Assembly: GCA_965246835.1 (NCBI GenBank)
Contig: CBDFFQ010000001.1
Coordinates: forward strand, 2,356,001-2,420,000
Length of the DNA: 64,000 nt
Reading direction: 5' to 3'
DNA from: JANPPS01 sp965246835
Lineage (GTDB): Bacteria; Pseudomonadota; Alphaproteobacteria; Acetobacterales; Acetobacteraceae
Below the pieces are notes generated by a model. That model searched no databases. It saw nothing but the letters and a program-made list of their open reading frames with translations, and had not been told where the DNA came from. Numbering within the stretch: position 1 is the first letter of the stretch; each line of letters opens with the position of its first letter. A program made the position numbers and the translations under genes. Below are positions 1 through 8,754 of this stretch, piece after piece.

Positions 1-6
1 AATCGC

Positions 7-588
7 TCAACCCCGGCCATGCTGCCCGGCGTGGCGCAGCCCGGCTGTCAGATAGTCCCATCCGGTATAGAGCGTGAGCGCGGCGGCGACCCAGAGCATG
101 GCCTCCCCGATATCCTGCACCGGCAGGAAGCCGAGGTGGAGCAGCGCCCCCGTGTCGTCTCCGGCCAGCAAGGTGCCGAGCGCGCCCATCTGCACCCCGG
201 TCTTCCATTTCGCCAGTCCCGTGACGGGCAGCCCCACCCGGAGCCCGGCCAAGTATTCCCGCAACCCGCTGACCAGGATTTCCCGGAGCAAAATCACGAT
301 GGCGGGATACAGGCCCCACATCGACAGCCGGTCCTGCCCGGCGAGCAGCATAAGGGTCGCGCCCACCAGCAGCTTGTCGGCGATCGGGTCCAGCATGCGG
401 CCCACGTCCGACATCTGCCGCCGGCTGCGCGCCAGCTTGCCGTCGAAATAATCCGTGATGCCCGCCGCGGCGAACACGATGCAGGCCAGAAGGTCGCCCA
501 TCGGCGTGCGCCATGCCACCAGCACCACCAGCACCGGGATAGCGGCGATGCGCGACAGCGTCAGCACGTTGGGCAGGTCGGTCAGCAT
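7..588 (-). CDS. pgsA: CDP-diacylglycerol--glycerol-3-phosphate 3-phosphatidyltransferase
   Basis: Integral inner-membrane enzyme that makes phosphatidylglycerol phosphate from CDP-diacylglycerol and glycerol-3-phosphate, the committed step to phosphatidylglycerol and cardiolipin. The 193-residue product carries the complete CDP-alcohol phosphatidyltransferase signature: D49-G50, A53-R54, G63, D67 and D71 with canonical spacing. Several hydrophobic segments follow. The start is the ATG at 588, giving MLTDLPNVLTLSR, the usual N-terminus of the family. The frame stays open far upstream, but that extension is the antisense shadow of the next gene. Length fits PgsA (about 180-200 aa). It is transcribed divergently from the DapA-like gene. 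Confidence 0.95.
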   Translation of the reverse strand: MLTDLPNVLTLSRIAAIPVLVVLVAWRTPMGDLLACIVFAAAGITDYFDGKLARSRRQMSDVGRMLDPIADKLLVGATLMLLAGQDRLSMWGLYPAIVILLREILVSGLREYLAGLRVGLPVTGLAKWKTGVQMGALGTLLAGDDTGALLHLGFLPVQDIGEAMLWVAAALTLYTGWDYLTAGLRHAGQHGRG

Positions 589-661
589 GGGACCGCTATA
601 GAGGCAAAACGGGCCGCGGTCAGCCTTGCACGGGGGCGGCCCGCTCCGGCATCGTGGCGGC

Positions 662-1555
662 ATGTTCCGACCTGCCGGCATCCACGTCGTACTGTATGCG
701 TTCTTCGACAGCCAGGACCGGCTGGACCGGGAAGCGATGCGCCGCCAGATGCAGGCGGTGGTGGCGGGCGGCGCGCAGGGCGCCATGGTGCTGGGGCTCG
801 CGACCGAGGTGTCGAAGCTGACGCCGGCCGAACGGCGGCAGGTCATTTCCTGGGCGGTGGAGGACCTCGCGGGCACCGGTCTGCCGCTGGCCGCCACGAT
901 CTTCGGCCGGTCCCCGTCCGAGCAGGTCGCGGCGCTGCGGGAGGCGGAGGCGGCGGGGGCGGCGTGGGTGATCCTGCAGCCGCCGCCATTTCCGGGCATG
1001 CCGGAGCCGGAGCTGATGGCGTTCCTGGGACCGGTGATCGACGCCGCCACGGTCCCAGTCGGGCTGCAGAACGCGCCGGACCTCATGGGCATCGGCCTCA
1101 GCCCGGCCAACCTGGCCGCGCTGGCTGCCCGGCATCCTAAGCTGTGCGTACTGAAAGCCGAGGGGCCGGCCACGCTGATCGAGGACGTGGTGCGGCGGAC
1201 CGCGCTGCCGGTGCTGAACGGGCGGGGCGGGCTGGAATTGCCGGACAATCTGCGCGCGGGCGCCGCGGGGATGATCCCGGCGCCCGATTGCTTCGACGTG
1301 CAGGTGCGGATCGTCGACGCGATGGCGCGGGGCCACGAGTCGGAGGCGGAGCGGCTGTATCGCGAGATCCTGCCGGCGATCGTGTTCGCGATGGCGTCCG
1401 TCGATCACCTGGTGTGCTACGGCAAGCGGATCGTGGCGGCCCGGCTGGGGTTGGGCCGGGTGTGGGACCGGGCGCCGGGCCTCACGCCTTCGGATTTCGG
1501 GCTGGCGGTGACGGAGCGGCTGGCGGCCGGGCTGGGGCCGTTGGCGGCCACGTAG
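662..1555 (+). CDS. DapA-family (dihydrodipicolinate synthase/N-acetylneuraminate lyase) aldolase
   Basis: A 297-residue class I aldolase/lyase of the DHDPS/NAL superfamily, a cytosolic TIM barrel using a Schiff-base lysine. The lysine is K165 in LCVLKAEG. The N-terminal strand YAFFDSQDRLD and the LGLATEVSKLT segment match the family's substrate-carboxylate loop (normally GTTGE). The tyrosine that usually precedes the P-P motif in true DapA is replaced (ILQPPPFPG), so lysine biosynthesis is unlikely. Members with this pattern act on sugar acids or keto acids, and the substrate here is unknown. The ATG at 662 (MFRPAG) is preferred to an upstream in-frame start at 626 that adds a low-complexity leader. 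Confidence 0.85.
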   Translation: MFRPAGIHVVLYAFFDSQDRLDREAMRRQMQAVVAGGAQGAMVLGLATEVSKLTPAERRQVISWAVEDLAGTGLPLAATIFGRSPSEQVAALREAEAAGAAWVILQPPPFPGMPEPELMAFLGPVIDAATVPVGLQNAPDLMGIGLSPANLAALAARHPKLCVLKAEGPATLIEDVVRRTALPVLNGRGGLELPDNLRAGAAGMIPAPDCFDVQVRIVDAMARGHESEAERLYREILPAIVFAMASVDHLVCYGKRIVAARLGLGRVWDRAPGLTPSDFGLAVTERLAAGLGPLAAT

Positions 1556-1637
1556 CCCCGCCGCCATTCGTTACAACAATTTTAATTCGCTATCGTAACG
1601 CAAGCGCGTAGTGTTGTCGCGTAATGGAGGAAAGACC

Positions 1638-2273
1638 ATGCGCCGAACCGCTCTCATGGCCGGCTTGCTGTTGGCGCCGGTTGCCGTCCCGGCCGCGTCG
1701 GCCGCGACCCTGACCCAAACGATCGTTGCGATCCAGAACATCCCGGACTTCACGCCGTTCGACCTGAAAGGCCAGCCCTTCAACCCGGCGCTCGGCATCC
1801 TGACCCAGGTGACGGGAACGCTGAGCGGGACGTATCTGCCGGACATCTTCCGCAGCCTGGGCCCGTTCCCGGCCACGACGCCGCTGGCTACGAGCTGGTT
1901 CCTGTTTGCCGAGTTCAGCCCGCTGAACCGGTTCAGCGGCACGCTGCCCAACCAGACCGGGACGTTGTCGGGCGGCACGGGCGGGTTGAGCGGGGATTAC
2001 ACCGGGGTTTCGACCGCGTTCTCGCAGATGGTGACCTTTCCCGTGGTCGCGGATTTCATCTCCGCGGCGCCGGCGCCGGTGTTGCTGGCCGGGTTCGGAT
2101 TCCTGACCAGTACGCCGTCCTTGACCACCCCCTCGGGCGGCGCCAGCGATCACACGGTTTTCAATGGCAAGTTCGACCTGACGTATACCTATGCCGTGCC
2201 TGAGCCGCGCAGCATCGCGTTGTTGGGGTTGGGCCTGTTTGGCTTGGCTGCGCTTCGGCGGCGCATGCGGTGA
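1638..2273 (+). CDS. PEP-CTERM sorting domain-containing exported protein
   Basis: Secreted 211-residue protein. The N-terminus is a Sec signal peptide (MRRTALMAGLLLAPVAVPA, cleavage near ASA-A). The C-terminus is a PEP-CTERM tripartite signal: PEP at residues 188-190, a hydrophobic stretch (ALLGLGLFGLAAL) and a terminal RRRMR cluster. Such tails are recognised by exosortase/EpsH-type transpeptidases, usually in exopolysaccharide producers. The middle is rich in Gly, Thr, Pro and Phe with no recognised domain. A GGAGGA ribosome-binding site at 1626-1631 supports the ATG at 1638. No exosortase gene lies in this window. The biological role is unknown; the sorting-signal call is firm. Confidence 0.87.
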   Translation: MRRTALMAGLLLAPVAVPAASAATLTQTIVAIQNIPDFTPFDLKGQPFNPALGILTQVTGTLSGTYLPDIFRSLGPFPATTPLATSWFLFAEFSPLNRFSGTLPNQTGTLSGGTGGLSGDYTGVSTAFSQMVTFPVVADFISAAPAPVLLAGFGFLTSTPSLTTPSGGASDHTVFNGKFDLTYTYAVPEPRSIALLGLGLFGLAALRRRMR

Positions 2274-2278
2274 TGGTT

Positions 2279-2304
2279 GGCGGAAGGCGCTTCGCCTTTC
2301 CGCC
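2279..2304. terminator. Hairpin after the PEP-CTERM gene
   Basis: Arms 2279-2289 and 2293-2304 pair over 11 bp with one bulged base and a 3-nt loop (CTT), 5 nt after the stop codon of the PEP-CTERM gene. No T-run follows, so it may be a Rho-assisted terminator or an mRNA-stabilising stem rather than a textbook intrinsic terminator. Confidence 0.5.
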
Positions 2305-2386
2305 ATACCTGGCTACCTGGCCGCGTGTTCGCAGGCGAAAAAGCGCCGCGCCTTCCGCCGGACCCGTCCGCCTTGTATAATGCGGC

Positions 2387-2899
2387 ATGACCGCTCCTCC
2401 CATGCCAGCCGTCTTCGTCGTGATGGGCGTCTCCGGTTCCGGCAAGACCACGGTTGCGGCCTTGCTGGCCGGCAAGCTCGGCTGGGCGTTCGAGGACGGG
2501 GATGATTTCCACCCTCCAGCCAACGTCGCCAAAATGCATGGCGGCACCCCGCTGACCGACGAGGACCGCTGGCCTTGGCTGCAGGCGATCGCGGCATGGA
2601 TCGACGCCACGCGCAGCACCGGGCAGCACGGGGTGGTGGCCTGTTCGGCGCTGCGCCGGGCCTATCGGGATGTGCTGCTGGGCGCGCGGCCGGATGTGCG
2701 GCTCGTGTATCTGCAGGGCAGCAAGGCGGTGATCGGGGCGCGGCAGGCGGCGCGGCTCAACCATTTCATGCCGCCGGGCCTGGTGGAAAGCCAGTTCGCC
2801 ACGCTCGAGGAACCCGGCGCCGACGAGCGCCCCATCACCGTTTCGGTCGAGCCGAAGCCGCGGCAGATCGTGGACAACATCCTGGCGCAGATCGCCTGA
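2387..2899 (+). CDS. gntK: Gluconokinase
   Basis: Phosphorylates D-gluconate to 6-phosphogluconate with ATP, feeding the pentose-phosphate and Entner-Doudoroff routes. The 170-residue length is typical of GntK-type (P-loop) gluconokinases. The Walker A motif GVSGSGKTT lies near residues 14-22. It is followed by EDGDDFHPPANVAKM, the family's gluconate-binding signature, and later by CSALRRAYRD and the PGLVESQF lid motif. It begins an operon: its TGA is immediately followed by the ATG of rpiA. A second ATG five codons downstream is a possible alternative start. Confidence 0.94.
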   Translation: MTAPPMPAVFVVMGVSGSGKTTVAALLAGKLGWAFEDGDDFHPPANVAKMHGGTPLTDEDRWPWLQAIAAWIDATRSTGQHGVVACSALRRAYRDVLLGARPDVRLVYLQGSKAVIGARQAARLNHFMPPGLVESQFATLEEPGADERPITVSVEPKPRQIVDNILAQIA

Positions 2900-3580
2900 A
2901 TGGACCAGGACGCGCTGAAGCGGCAGGCGGCGGAGGCGGCGGTGGCGGAGGTGAGCGAGGGCATGGTCCTCGGCCTCGGCACGGGCTCCACCGCGGCGCT
3001 GGCGGTCGCGGCGCTGGGGCGGCGGGTGGCGGAGGGGCTGCGCGTCGTGGGCATACCGACCTCGGAACGGACGGCGGCGCAGGCGGCCTCGCTCGGCATC
3101 CCGCTCACGGATTTCGCGCACCACCCCCGCATCGACCTCACGATCGACGGGGCGGACGAGGTGCATACCGGGACGCTCGACCTCATCAAGGGGCTGGGCG
3201 GCGCCTTGCTGCGGGAGAAGATCGTGGCGGCGGCGAGCCGGCGGATGACGGTGGTGGTGGACGCAAGCAAGCTGGTGCCGCGGCTGGGCCAGGTGCGGCT
3301 GCCGGTCGAGGTGGTGGCGTTCGGGTGGGAGTCGACGGCGGCGCGGCTGCAGGATTTGGGGGCCGGGCCGGTGGTGCGCCGGATGGCCGATGGGTCACCG
3401 TTCCGCACGGATGGCGGCAATCTCATCCTCGATTGCGCGGTGGACATCCCGGATCCCGCGGATCTGGCCCGCTGTCTTAAATCCGTCACAGGTGTGGTAG
3501 AGACAGGATTGTTCATCGGCATGGCGACCCGGATCATCGCCGGCACCCCGTCCGGCCCACGCATCCTGGAGCGTCCATGA
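2900..3580 (+). CDS. rpiA: Ribose-5-phosphate isomerase A
   Basis: Interconverts ribose-5-phosphate and ribulose-5-phosphate in the cytosol (non-oxidative pentose-phosphate pathway). The 226-residue product has the RpiA phosphate-binding loop GTGSTAAL, the catalytic DGADEV motif, KGLGGALLREK and the C-terminal GGNLILD segment. The start directly abuts the gntK stop. The 3' end overlaps the next kinase by ATGA, so translation is probably coupled. Adjacent gluconate and glucose kinases point to a sugar-phosphate module. Confidence 0.95.
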   Translation: MDQDALKRQAAEAAVAEVSEGMVLGLGTGSTAALAVAALGRRVAEGLRVVGIPTSERTAAQAASLGIPLTDFAHHPRIDLTIDGADEVHTGTLDLIKGLGGALLREKIVAAASRRMTVVVDASKLVPRLGQVRLPVEVVAFGWESTAARLQDLGAGPVVRRMADGSPFRTDGGNLILDCAVDIPDPADLARCLKSVTGVVETGLFIGMATRIIAGTPSGPRILERP

Positions 3581-4314
3581 CCGACGAGATCCCGCCCACC
3601 CCCGTGACGCTGGCAATCGACATTGGCGGCACCGGGCTGAAGGCCGGATTGCTGGACCCCGCGGGCAAGATGATCGGGGAGCGCGTGCGCACACCCACAC
3701 CGGCGCACGCCAAGGCGGACGTGATCCTCGAGGCGCTGGTGGCGTTGGTGAAGCCGCTCGACCCCTACCACCGCATCTCGGTCGGCTTTCCCGGCGTGGT
3801 CAGCAAGGGGGTGGTCAAGACTGCGCCCAACCTCGGCACCAAGGCGTGGGCCGGGTATGACCTTTCCGGCAAGCTGCAGGAGCGGCTGGGCAAGCCGGTG
3901 CGGCTGCTGAATGACGCGACGGTGCAGGGGCTCGGCGTGATCGCCGGCAAGGATCTGGAGTGCGTGATCACGCTCGGCACCGGGTTCGGCTTCGCATTGT
4001 ATCAGGACGGCAGGCTGGCGCCGCATCTCGAGATGAGCCAGCACGTGATCCGCAAAAACATGACCTATGACGAGTACCTGGGCGTGGGCGCGGTGAAGCG
4101 GATCGGCAAGAAGCGCTGGCGCAAGCGGGTCGAGGTGGCGCTGACGCAGCTGCGCGTGGTGGTGAATTTCGACACGCTGTACATCGGCGGCGGCGATGCG
4201 CGTCTGATCGACTTCGACCTGCCGGCCGACACGCACATCGTATCCAACGACGCCGGCATCACGGGCGGCGTCCGCCTGTGGGACCCCGCGCTGGACGAGG
4301 CGTTCCGGGCCTGA
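3577..4314 (+). CDS. ppgK: Polyphosphate glucokinase-like ROK family kinase
   Basis: ROK-family sugar kinase of 245 residues. The N-terminal phosphate loop AIDIGGTGLKAG is followed by GFPGVV, the substrate segment LLNDATVQGLG and the second phosphate motif TLGTGFGFAL. This compact form, lacking the HxCxxC zinc motif of many ROK proteins, is typical of PpgK, which phosphorylates glucose using polyphosphate or ATP. The family call is strong; the phosphoryl donor is inferred. It overlaps rpiA by four bases (ATGA) and the following phosphatase by 37 nt. Confidence 0.9.
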   Translation: MTDEIPPTPVTLAIDIGGTGLKAGLLDPAGKMIGERVRTPTPAHAKADVILEALVALVKPLDPYHRISVGFPGVVSKGVVKTAPNLGTKAWAGYDLSGKLQERLGKPVRLLNDATVQGLGVIAGKDLECVITLGTGFGFALYQDGRLAPHLEMSQHVIRKNMTYDEYLGVGAVKRIGKKRWRKRVEVALTQLRVVVNFDTLYIGGGDARLIDFDLPADTHIVSNDAGITGGVRLWDPALDEAFRA

Positions 4315-4895
4315 CGACGCTCCATCTCGTGCGGCATGCGGCCCATGGCGTGCTGGGGCAGGTGCTGACTGGACGGATGCCGGGCGTGCATCTGAGCGCG
4401 GCCGGGCACGCGCAGGCGGTGGCCTTGGCGGAGGCGCTGGCCGGCGAGCCGGTCGTGGCCGTGGTGGCGAGCCCGCTGGAGCGCGCGCAGGAGACCGCGG
4501 CGCCGATCGCGGCCCGGCACGGCCTGCCGGTCCAGACCGACCCCGGCCTGAACGAGATCGATTTCGGCGCCTGGACCGGGCAGCCCTTCGCGGCACTGGC
4601 TGGCCCGGCCTGGGACGCCTGGAACCAGCACCGCGGCATCGCGCCCACCCCCGGCGGCGAGACGATGCTGGAGGCCCAGGCCCGCGCCTGGGCAGCGGTC
4701 CGGCGCCTGGCCGCGGCGCAGCCGGAGGGCGCGCTGGTGCTGGTCAGCCATCAGGACGTGTTGAAGGCCGTGCTGGCGCAGGCGCTGGGCCTGTCGCTCG
4801 ACCTGCTGCATCGCTTCGACCTGGCGCCCGCATCCCGCAGCGTCCTGTCCGTCTGGTCCGGGGGGGCCAGGGTGGAGGGCCTGAACCTGGTCTGA
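4278..4895 (+). CDS. Histidine phosphatase (phosphoglycerate mutase superfamily)
   Basis: Branch-2-like histidine phosphatase, about 195-205 residues. The catalytic phosphohistidine motif is LVRHAAHG, with alanine replacing the usual glycine of RHG. The second arginine is in ASPLERAQETA, the acidic general acid in NEIDFGAW and the second histidine in LVSHQDVLK. The substrate is a phosphomonoester but cannot be specified. The start is uncertain. A GTG at 4278 overlaps the kinase by 37 nt, whereas family alignments would favour a start close to LTTLHLVRHA (CTG at 4311). It is the last gene of the sugar-phosphate operon and converges on lysE. Confidence 0.85.
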   Translation: MGPRAGRGVPGLTTLHLVRHAAHGVLGQVLTGRMPGVHLSAAGHAQAVALAEALAGEPVVAVVASPLERAQETAAPIAARHGLPVQTDPGLNEIDFGAWTGQPFAALAGPAWDAWNQHRGIAPTPGGETMLEAQARAWAAVRRLAAAQPEGALVLVSHQDVLKAVLAQALGLSLDLLHRFDLAPASRSVLSVWSGGARVEGLNLV

Positions 4896-4928
4896 TCGGC
4901 CAGCGACGCCTGGTCTCAACCCGCCGGC

Positions 4929-4980
4929 CTGATCATGCTGGGCGCCGGGCCAGCAGCAAGCCGGCGCCCAGCATGATCAG
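4929..4980. repeat. Perfect 20-bp inverted repeat at the 3' end of lysE
   Basis: Arms 4929-4948 and 4961-4980 are exact reverse complements separated by 12 nt. The structure spans the end of the minus-strand LysE gene, whose last codons it encodes, and lies 33 nt past the stop of the convergent phosphatase gene. A bidirectional transcription-stopping stem is the simplest role, although no T-run follows on either strand. Because one arm is coding, the repeat must be compatible with the protein's C-terminus. Confidence 0.9.
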
Positions 4981-5574
4981 CCCGGCGCCCGACGCCTCCC
5001 CAAGGCGGCGCACCAGGCGGGGGCGGGCCACCAGGCCGCCGCGCACGGCGCCCGCCGCAAAGGCCACCAGCAGGTCGACCCCGGTGTTGAGCGCGACCGA
5101 AACAAGGCCCAGGGCCGCGAACTGCGTGGCGACATGGCCGCGGGCGGGGTCCACGAACTGGGGCAGCAATGCCAGGAAGAACGCGGCCGTCTTGGGATTG
5201 AGCGCCTCGACCAGGACTCCTTCGCGGAAGGCGCGCGCCGTCCCGGTCCGGGTCGCATCCAGCATACCCGGGGCTCCCGCATTCCGCCGGGCGGCGAGGA
5301 TGGTGCGCACGCCGAGCCACACCAGGTAGGCCGCACCGAGCAGCCGCAGTAGGCCGAACAGCTCGGCGCTCGCGAGCACCAGGGCGGACACGCCGAGGGC
5401 GCCGGCGCAGACATGCACGAGGCCGCCCAGACCGGTTCCGATGCTGGAGGCGATGCCTTCGGCGCGGCCGCCGGCCAGGGTGCGGGCCGCGACGTAGAAG
5501 ATCCCCGGTCCCGGCATGATGGCGAGCACGACCGCCGTAGCGATGAACAGGACGAGCTGGTCGGAAGCGGGCAT
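4933..5574 (-). CDS. LysE/RhtB family amino-acid exporter
   Basis: Inner-membrane protein of 213 residues with five to six hydrophobic segments. It has the family's N-terminal signature AIMPGPGIFYVAARTLAGG and the conserved GxGLGGLVHV segment in the second helix. A central LNPKTAAFFLALLPQFVD motif is diagnostic of LysE/RhtB permeases. These proteins export amino acids such as lysine, threonine or homoserine lactones using the proton gradient; the substrate here is unknown. The start is the ATG at 5574. The gene sits alone between convergent and co-oriented neighbours, 57 nt downstream of the RND pump gene. Confidence 0.9.
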   Translation of the reverse strand: MPASDQLVLFIATAVVLAIMPGPGIFYVAARTLAGGRAEGIASSIGTGLGGLVHVCAGALGVSALVLASAELFGLLRLLGAAYLVWLGVRTILAARRNAGAPGMLDATRTGTARAFREGVLVEALNPKTAAFFLALLPQFVDPARGHVATQFAALGLVSVALNTGVDLLVAFAAGAVRGGLVARPRLVRRLGEASGAGLIMLGAGLLLARRPA

Positions 5575-5631
5575 CGGCGCACGATGGCGTCGCCCCGGGC
5601 GCTTGTCTACGGGCGACTCTTGTGGCGCCCG

Positions 5632-8600
5632 TCACTCCGCCGGGTGCGGCACGCCCCGGGTCGGCTCCGGATGGGCCGGCTCCGGCATCGGCGCGTCCCG
5701 CTTGGTCAGCAGGCGCCCGAACAGCCGGCCCGTGAAGCCGGCGACGTCGTCCATCACGGTGTAGAAGCTCGGCACGAACACGAGGGACAGCAAGGTCGAG
5801 GCGATCAGGCCGCCGATGACCCCGATGGCCATGGGCGAGCGGAACTCCCCGCCATCGCCGAGGCCGAGCGCGCTCGGGATCATGCCGGCCACCATCGCGA
5901 TCGTGGTCATGACGATCGGCCGCGCCCGCTTGCGCCCGGCGTCGATGATCGCCTCCGCCCGCGCCATGCCGCGGGCGCGCTGCTCGATCGCGAAATCCAC
6001 CAGCATGATGGCGTTCTTGGTCACGATGCCCATCAGCATCAGCACGCCGATCACCACCGGCATGCTGATGGGCTGCCCCGTAATGAGCAGCGCCGCGATC
6101 ACGCCGCCGAGGCTGAGCGGCAGGGACAACAGGATGGTGATGGGCTGGAACACGTTGCGGAACAACAGGATCAGCACGCCCAACACGATCGTGAGCCCGG
6201 CGCCCATCGCGAGGCCGAACGACGAAAACACCTCCGCCATGATCTCGACGTCACCGGCGTTCTTCAGCGTGACGCCGGGCGGCAGGTTCTTGGCCTCGGG
6301 CAGTGCATAGACCTGGGCGACCGCGGCGCCGAGCGCCAAACCGCTGGTGAGATCGGCGCCGATCACCACGCGTCGCACGCGGTCATAGCGTTCGATGCTG
6401 GCGGGGCCCTGCCCCATCGACACATCCGCCACCGCCAGCAGCGGCACGGGGCCGGCGGCGCCCTGCACGGTCAGCGTCTCGATCGCGCCGAGGTCATGGC
6501 GCAGCCCGTCCGCTACCTGAACGCGCACGGGGATCAGCCGGTCCCCGTCCCTGAACTTCGCCAGATTGGATGGCACGTCGCCGATGGTGGCGACCCGCAC
6601 GGCCTCGCTGATCGCCTCCGTGCTGACGCCCAGGCGCGCCGCCTCGTCGCCCCTTGGCACCACGCGGATCTCCGGCCGGTCGGCGCCGGCACTCGGCGCC
6701 ACGTTGCCGAAGCCTGGCAGGCGGCGGACGGCGCCCTCCAGCTTGGCCACGACGCGGTCCAGCGCCAGCGGATCTTCACCCAGGAGGGTGACGGACAGCT
6801 CACGCTCGCCACGGTCATTGACGTACCAACCGCGCACATCGGGCACCTGGGACAGCAGGGCCGTCAGCTCGGCCTCGACCTGTTTCTGGCTGCGGCTGCG
6901 CTGGTCCTTCAGCACCAGGTTCACGATCATCTTGGCGCGACGGATTTCCTTGCCGGCACCGGTCGGCGTGGTGCCGCCCACCACGAACACGCTGGTGACC
7001 TCCGGGACGCGGCGGAAGGTCGAGGCGATCTCGTCGGTCTTGCGGCGGGTGTCGTCCAGCACGGAGCCCGATGGCAGCTCGATCGACAGCACCACGCGGC
7101 TTTCATCGGGCGGGGGGATGAACCCGGTCGGCAGCAGCGTCGTGGACCAGAGCGACAGGCCGAACGCCACGAGCCCGGCCAGCAGCGTCAGGCTGCGCCA
7201 GCGCAGGGTGCCGCGCAGGAAGCGGGTGTAGGCGCGCATGATCCAGCCGTCCCGCTCGTCATGCGGAGCCACGGGCACGAGCAGGTAAGCCGCCATCAAC
7301 GGCGTGATGAGCCGGGCCACGAGCAGCGAGGCGATGACGGCGGCGGCGACCGTGAGGCCGAATTGCTTAAAGAACTGCCCGGCGATGCCGCCCATGAACG
7401 ACACCGGGGAGAACACGGCCACGATCGTCATGGTGATCGCGATCACGGCGAGCCCGATCTCGTCCGCCGCCTCGACTGCGGCCTCATAGGGGCGTTTGCC
7501 CATGCGCATGTGGCGGACGATGTTCTCGATCTCGACGATGGCGTCGTCCACCAGGATGCCGGTGACGAGGGTGATGGCCAGCAGGCTCACGAAGTTCAGC
7601 GTGAACCCCAGCAGCTGCATGACGGCGAAGGCGGGCATGACGCTGAGCGGGAGAGCGACGGCCACCAGCAGGGTCGCGCGCCAATTGCGCAGGAACAGCA
7701 GCACGACGATGGTTGCGAGCACCGCGCCCTCCAGCAAACCGTGCATCGCCGACAGATAGCTGCCGCGGGAGGCGCGGACGCCGTCGTCGATCAGGTTGTA
7801 GCTGACCTCCGGATGCGAAGCGGCGAGCGCGTCCAGATGCGCGCGCACGGCGTCGGCGACCGTGACCTCGCTGGCGCCTTTGGCGCGATAGACGGCGAAG
7901 GACACGACGGGGGTGCTGCCGTTCAGCCGGGCGAAGTCGCGCGGCTCCTCATAGAGGTCCTGCACCTTGGCGACGTCGGACAGGCGGAGCTCGCGGCCGC
8001 CGGGCAGCACGAGCCGGGTCTGTTCGAGCTGCGCGATGCTGCGGGCCCCGGCCAGGGTGCGGATCGCCTGTTCTTGCGAGCCCACTTCGCCGCGGCCGCC
8101 ACTGAGGTCGGCGCTGGTGGCGCGCAGCTGGCGGTTCACGTCGGCGGCGGTGATGCCGAGGGCGGCCAGCCGGTCGGCATCGAGGCTCACCCGGATTTCG
8201 CGCGTGACGCCGCCGATCCGCTCCACGCGCCCGATGCCGCGGATACCCTGGAGGTCCCGGGTCACGGTGTCGTCCACGAACCAGGAGAGTTGTTCCGCGG
8301 TCAGGCCGGGCGCCGTGGCCGCCATCGTGAGGATGCTTTGGCCCACGATGTCGATGCGCTCGATGATGGGCTCGTCGATGGCGCGGGGAAGGTCGGCGCG
8401 GATCTTGCTGACCGCGTCCCGCACGTCGTTCAGCGCGCGGTCGGAGCTGACTTCCAGGCGCAATTCGATGGCGGTCAGGCTGCGGCCGTCGGTGATGGTG
8501 CTCTGGACGTGTTTGACGCCGGTGACGTTGGCGACGGAATCCTCGACTTTCTTGGTGACCTGCGCCTCGAGCTCGGCGGGGGCGGCGCCGGGTTGGGTGA

Positions 8601-8751
8601 TGGTGACGCTGACGAAGGGGATGTCGATGTTGGGGCTGCGCGTGATCGGCAGGGCGCCGAACGCCCAGACGCCGAGCAGGGTGAGCACCGCGAACAGGAC
8701 GAGGGGCGGGATCGGGTTGCGGATGGCCGCGCCGGAGATGTTCAGGGCCAT
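5632..8751 (-). CDS. RND multidrug efflux transporter, inner-membrane pump (AcrB/HAE1 type)
   Basis: Proton-driven drug efflux pump of 1039 residues, normal for the HAE-1 family. The N-terminus shows the first helix (NPIPPLVLFAVLTLLGVWAF) and the SPNIDIPFVSV porter-domain start. The TM4 motif LVTGILVDDAIVEIENI contains the paired aspartates for proton relay. The C-terminal half repeats this with LMLMGIVTKNAIMLVDF. Two periplasmic porter loops flank the TM bundles. It lies 3 nt downstream of its adaptor gene, so the two form a pump operon. No outer-membrane factor lies beside it, so a TolC-like protein must be encoded elsewhere. Confidence 0.95.
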   Translation of the reverse strand: MALNISGAAIRNPIPPLVLFAVLTLLGVWAFGALPITRSPNIDIPFVSVTITQPGAAPAELEAQVTKKVEDSVANVTGVKHVQSTITDGRSLTAIELRLEVSSDRALNDVRDAVSKIRADLPRAIDEPIIERIDIVGQSILTMAATAPGLTAEQLSWFVDDTVTRDLQGIRGIGRVERIGGVTREIRVSLDADRLAALGITAADVNRQLRATSADLSGGRGEVGSQEQAIRTLAGARSIAQLEQTRLVLPGGRELRLSDVAKVQDLYEEPRDFARLNGSTPVVSFAVYRAKGASEVTVADAVRAHLDALAASHPEVSYNLIDDGVRASRGSYLSAMHGLLEGAVLATIVVLLFLRNWRATLLVAVALPLSVMPAFAVMQLLGFTLNFVSLLAITLVTGILVDDAIVEIENIVRHMRMGKRPYEAAVEAADEIGLAVIAITMTIVAVFSPVSFMGGIAGQFFKQFGLTVAAAVIASLLVARLITPLMAAYLLVPVAPHDERDGWIMRAYTRFLRGTLRWRSLTLLAGLVAFGLSLWSTTLLPTGFIPPPDESRVVLSIELPSGSVLDDTRRKTDEIASTFRRVPEVTSVFVVGGTTPTGAGKEIRRAKMIVNLVLKDQRSRSQKQVEAELTALLSQVPDVRGWYVNDRGERELSVTLLGEDPLALDRVVAKLEGAVRRLPGFGNVAPSAGADRPEIRVVPRGDEAARLGVSTEAISEAVRVATIGDVPSNLAKFRDGDRLIPVRVQVADGLRHDLGAIETLTVQGAAGPVPLLAVADVSMGQGPASIERYDRVRRVVIGADLTSGLALGAAVAQVYALPEAKNLPPGVTLKNAGDVEIMAEVFSSFGLAMGAGLTIVLGVLILLFRNVFQPITILLSLPLSLGGVIAALLITGQPISMPVVIGVLMLMGIVTKNAIMLVDFAIEQRARGMARAEAIIDAGRKRARPIVMTTIAMVAGMIPSALGLGDGGEFRSPMAIGVIGGLIASTLLSLVFVPSFYTVMDDVAGFTGRLFGRLLTKRDAPMPEPAHPEPTRGVPHPAE

Positions 8752-8754
8752 GGG

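Noticed and set aside
2662..4596. A 644-residue minus-strand frame
   Set aside because: It is antisense to gntK, rpiA, ppgK and the phosphatase, which have clear motifs; composition is Arg/Pro/Ala low complexity.
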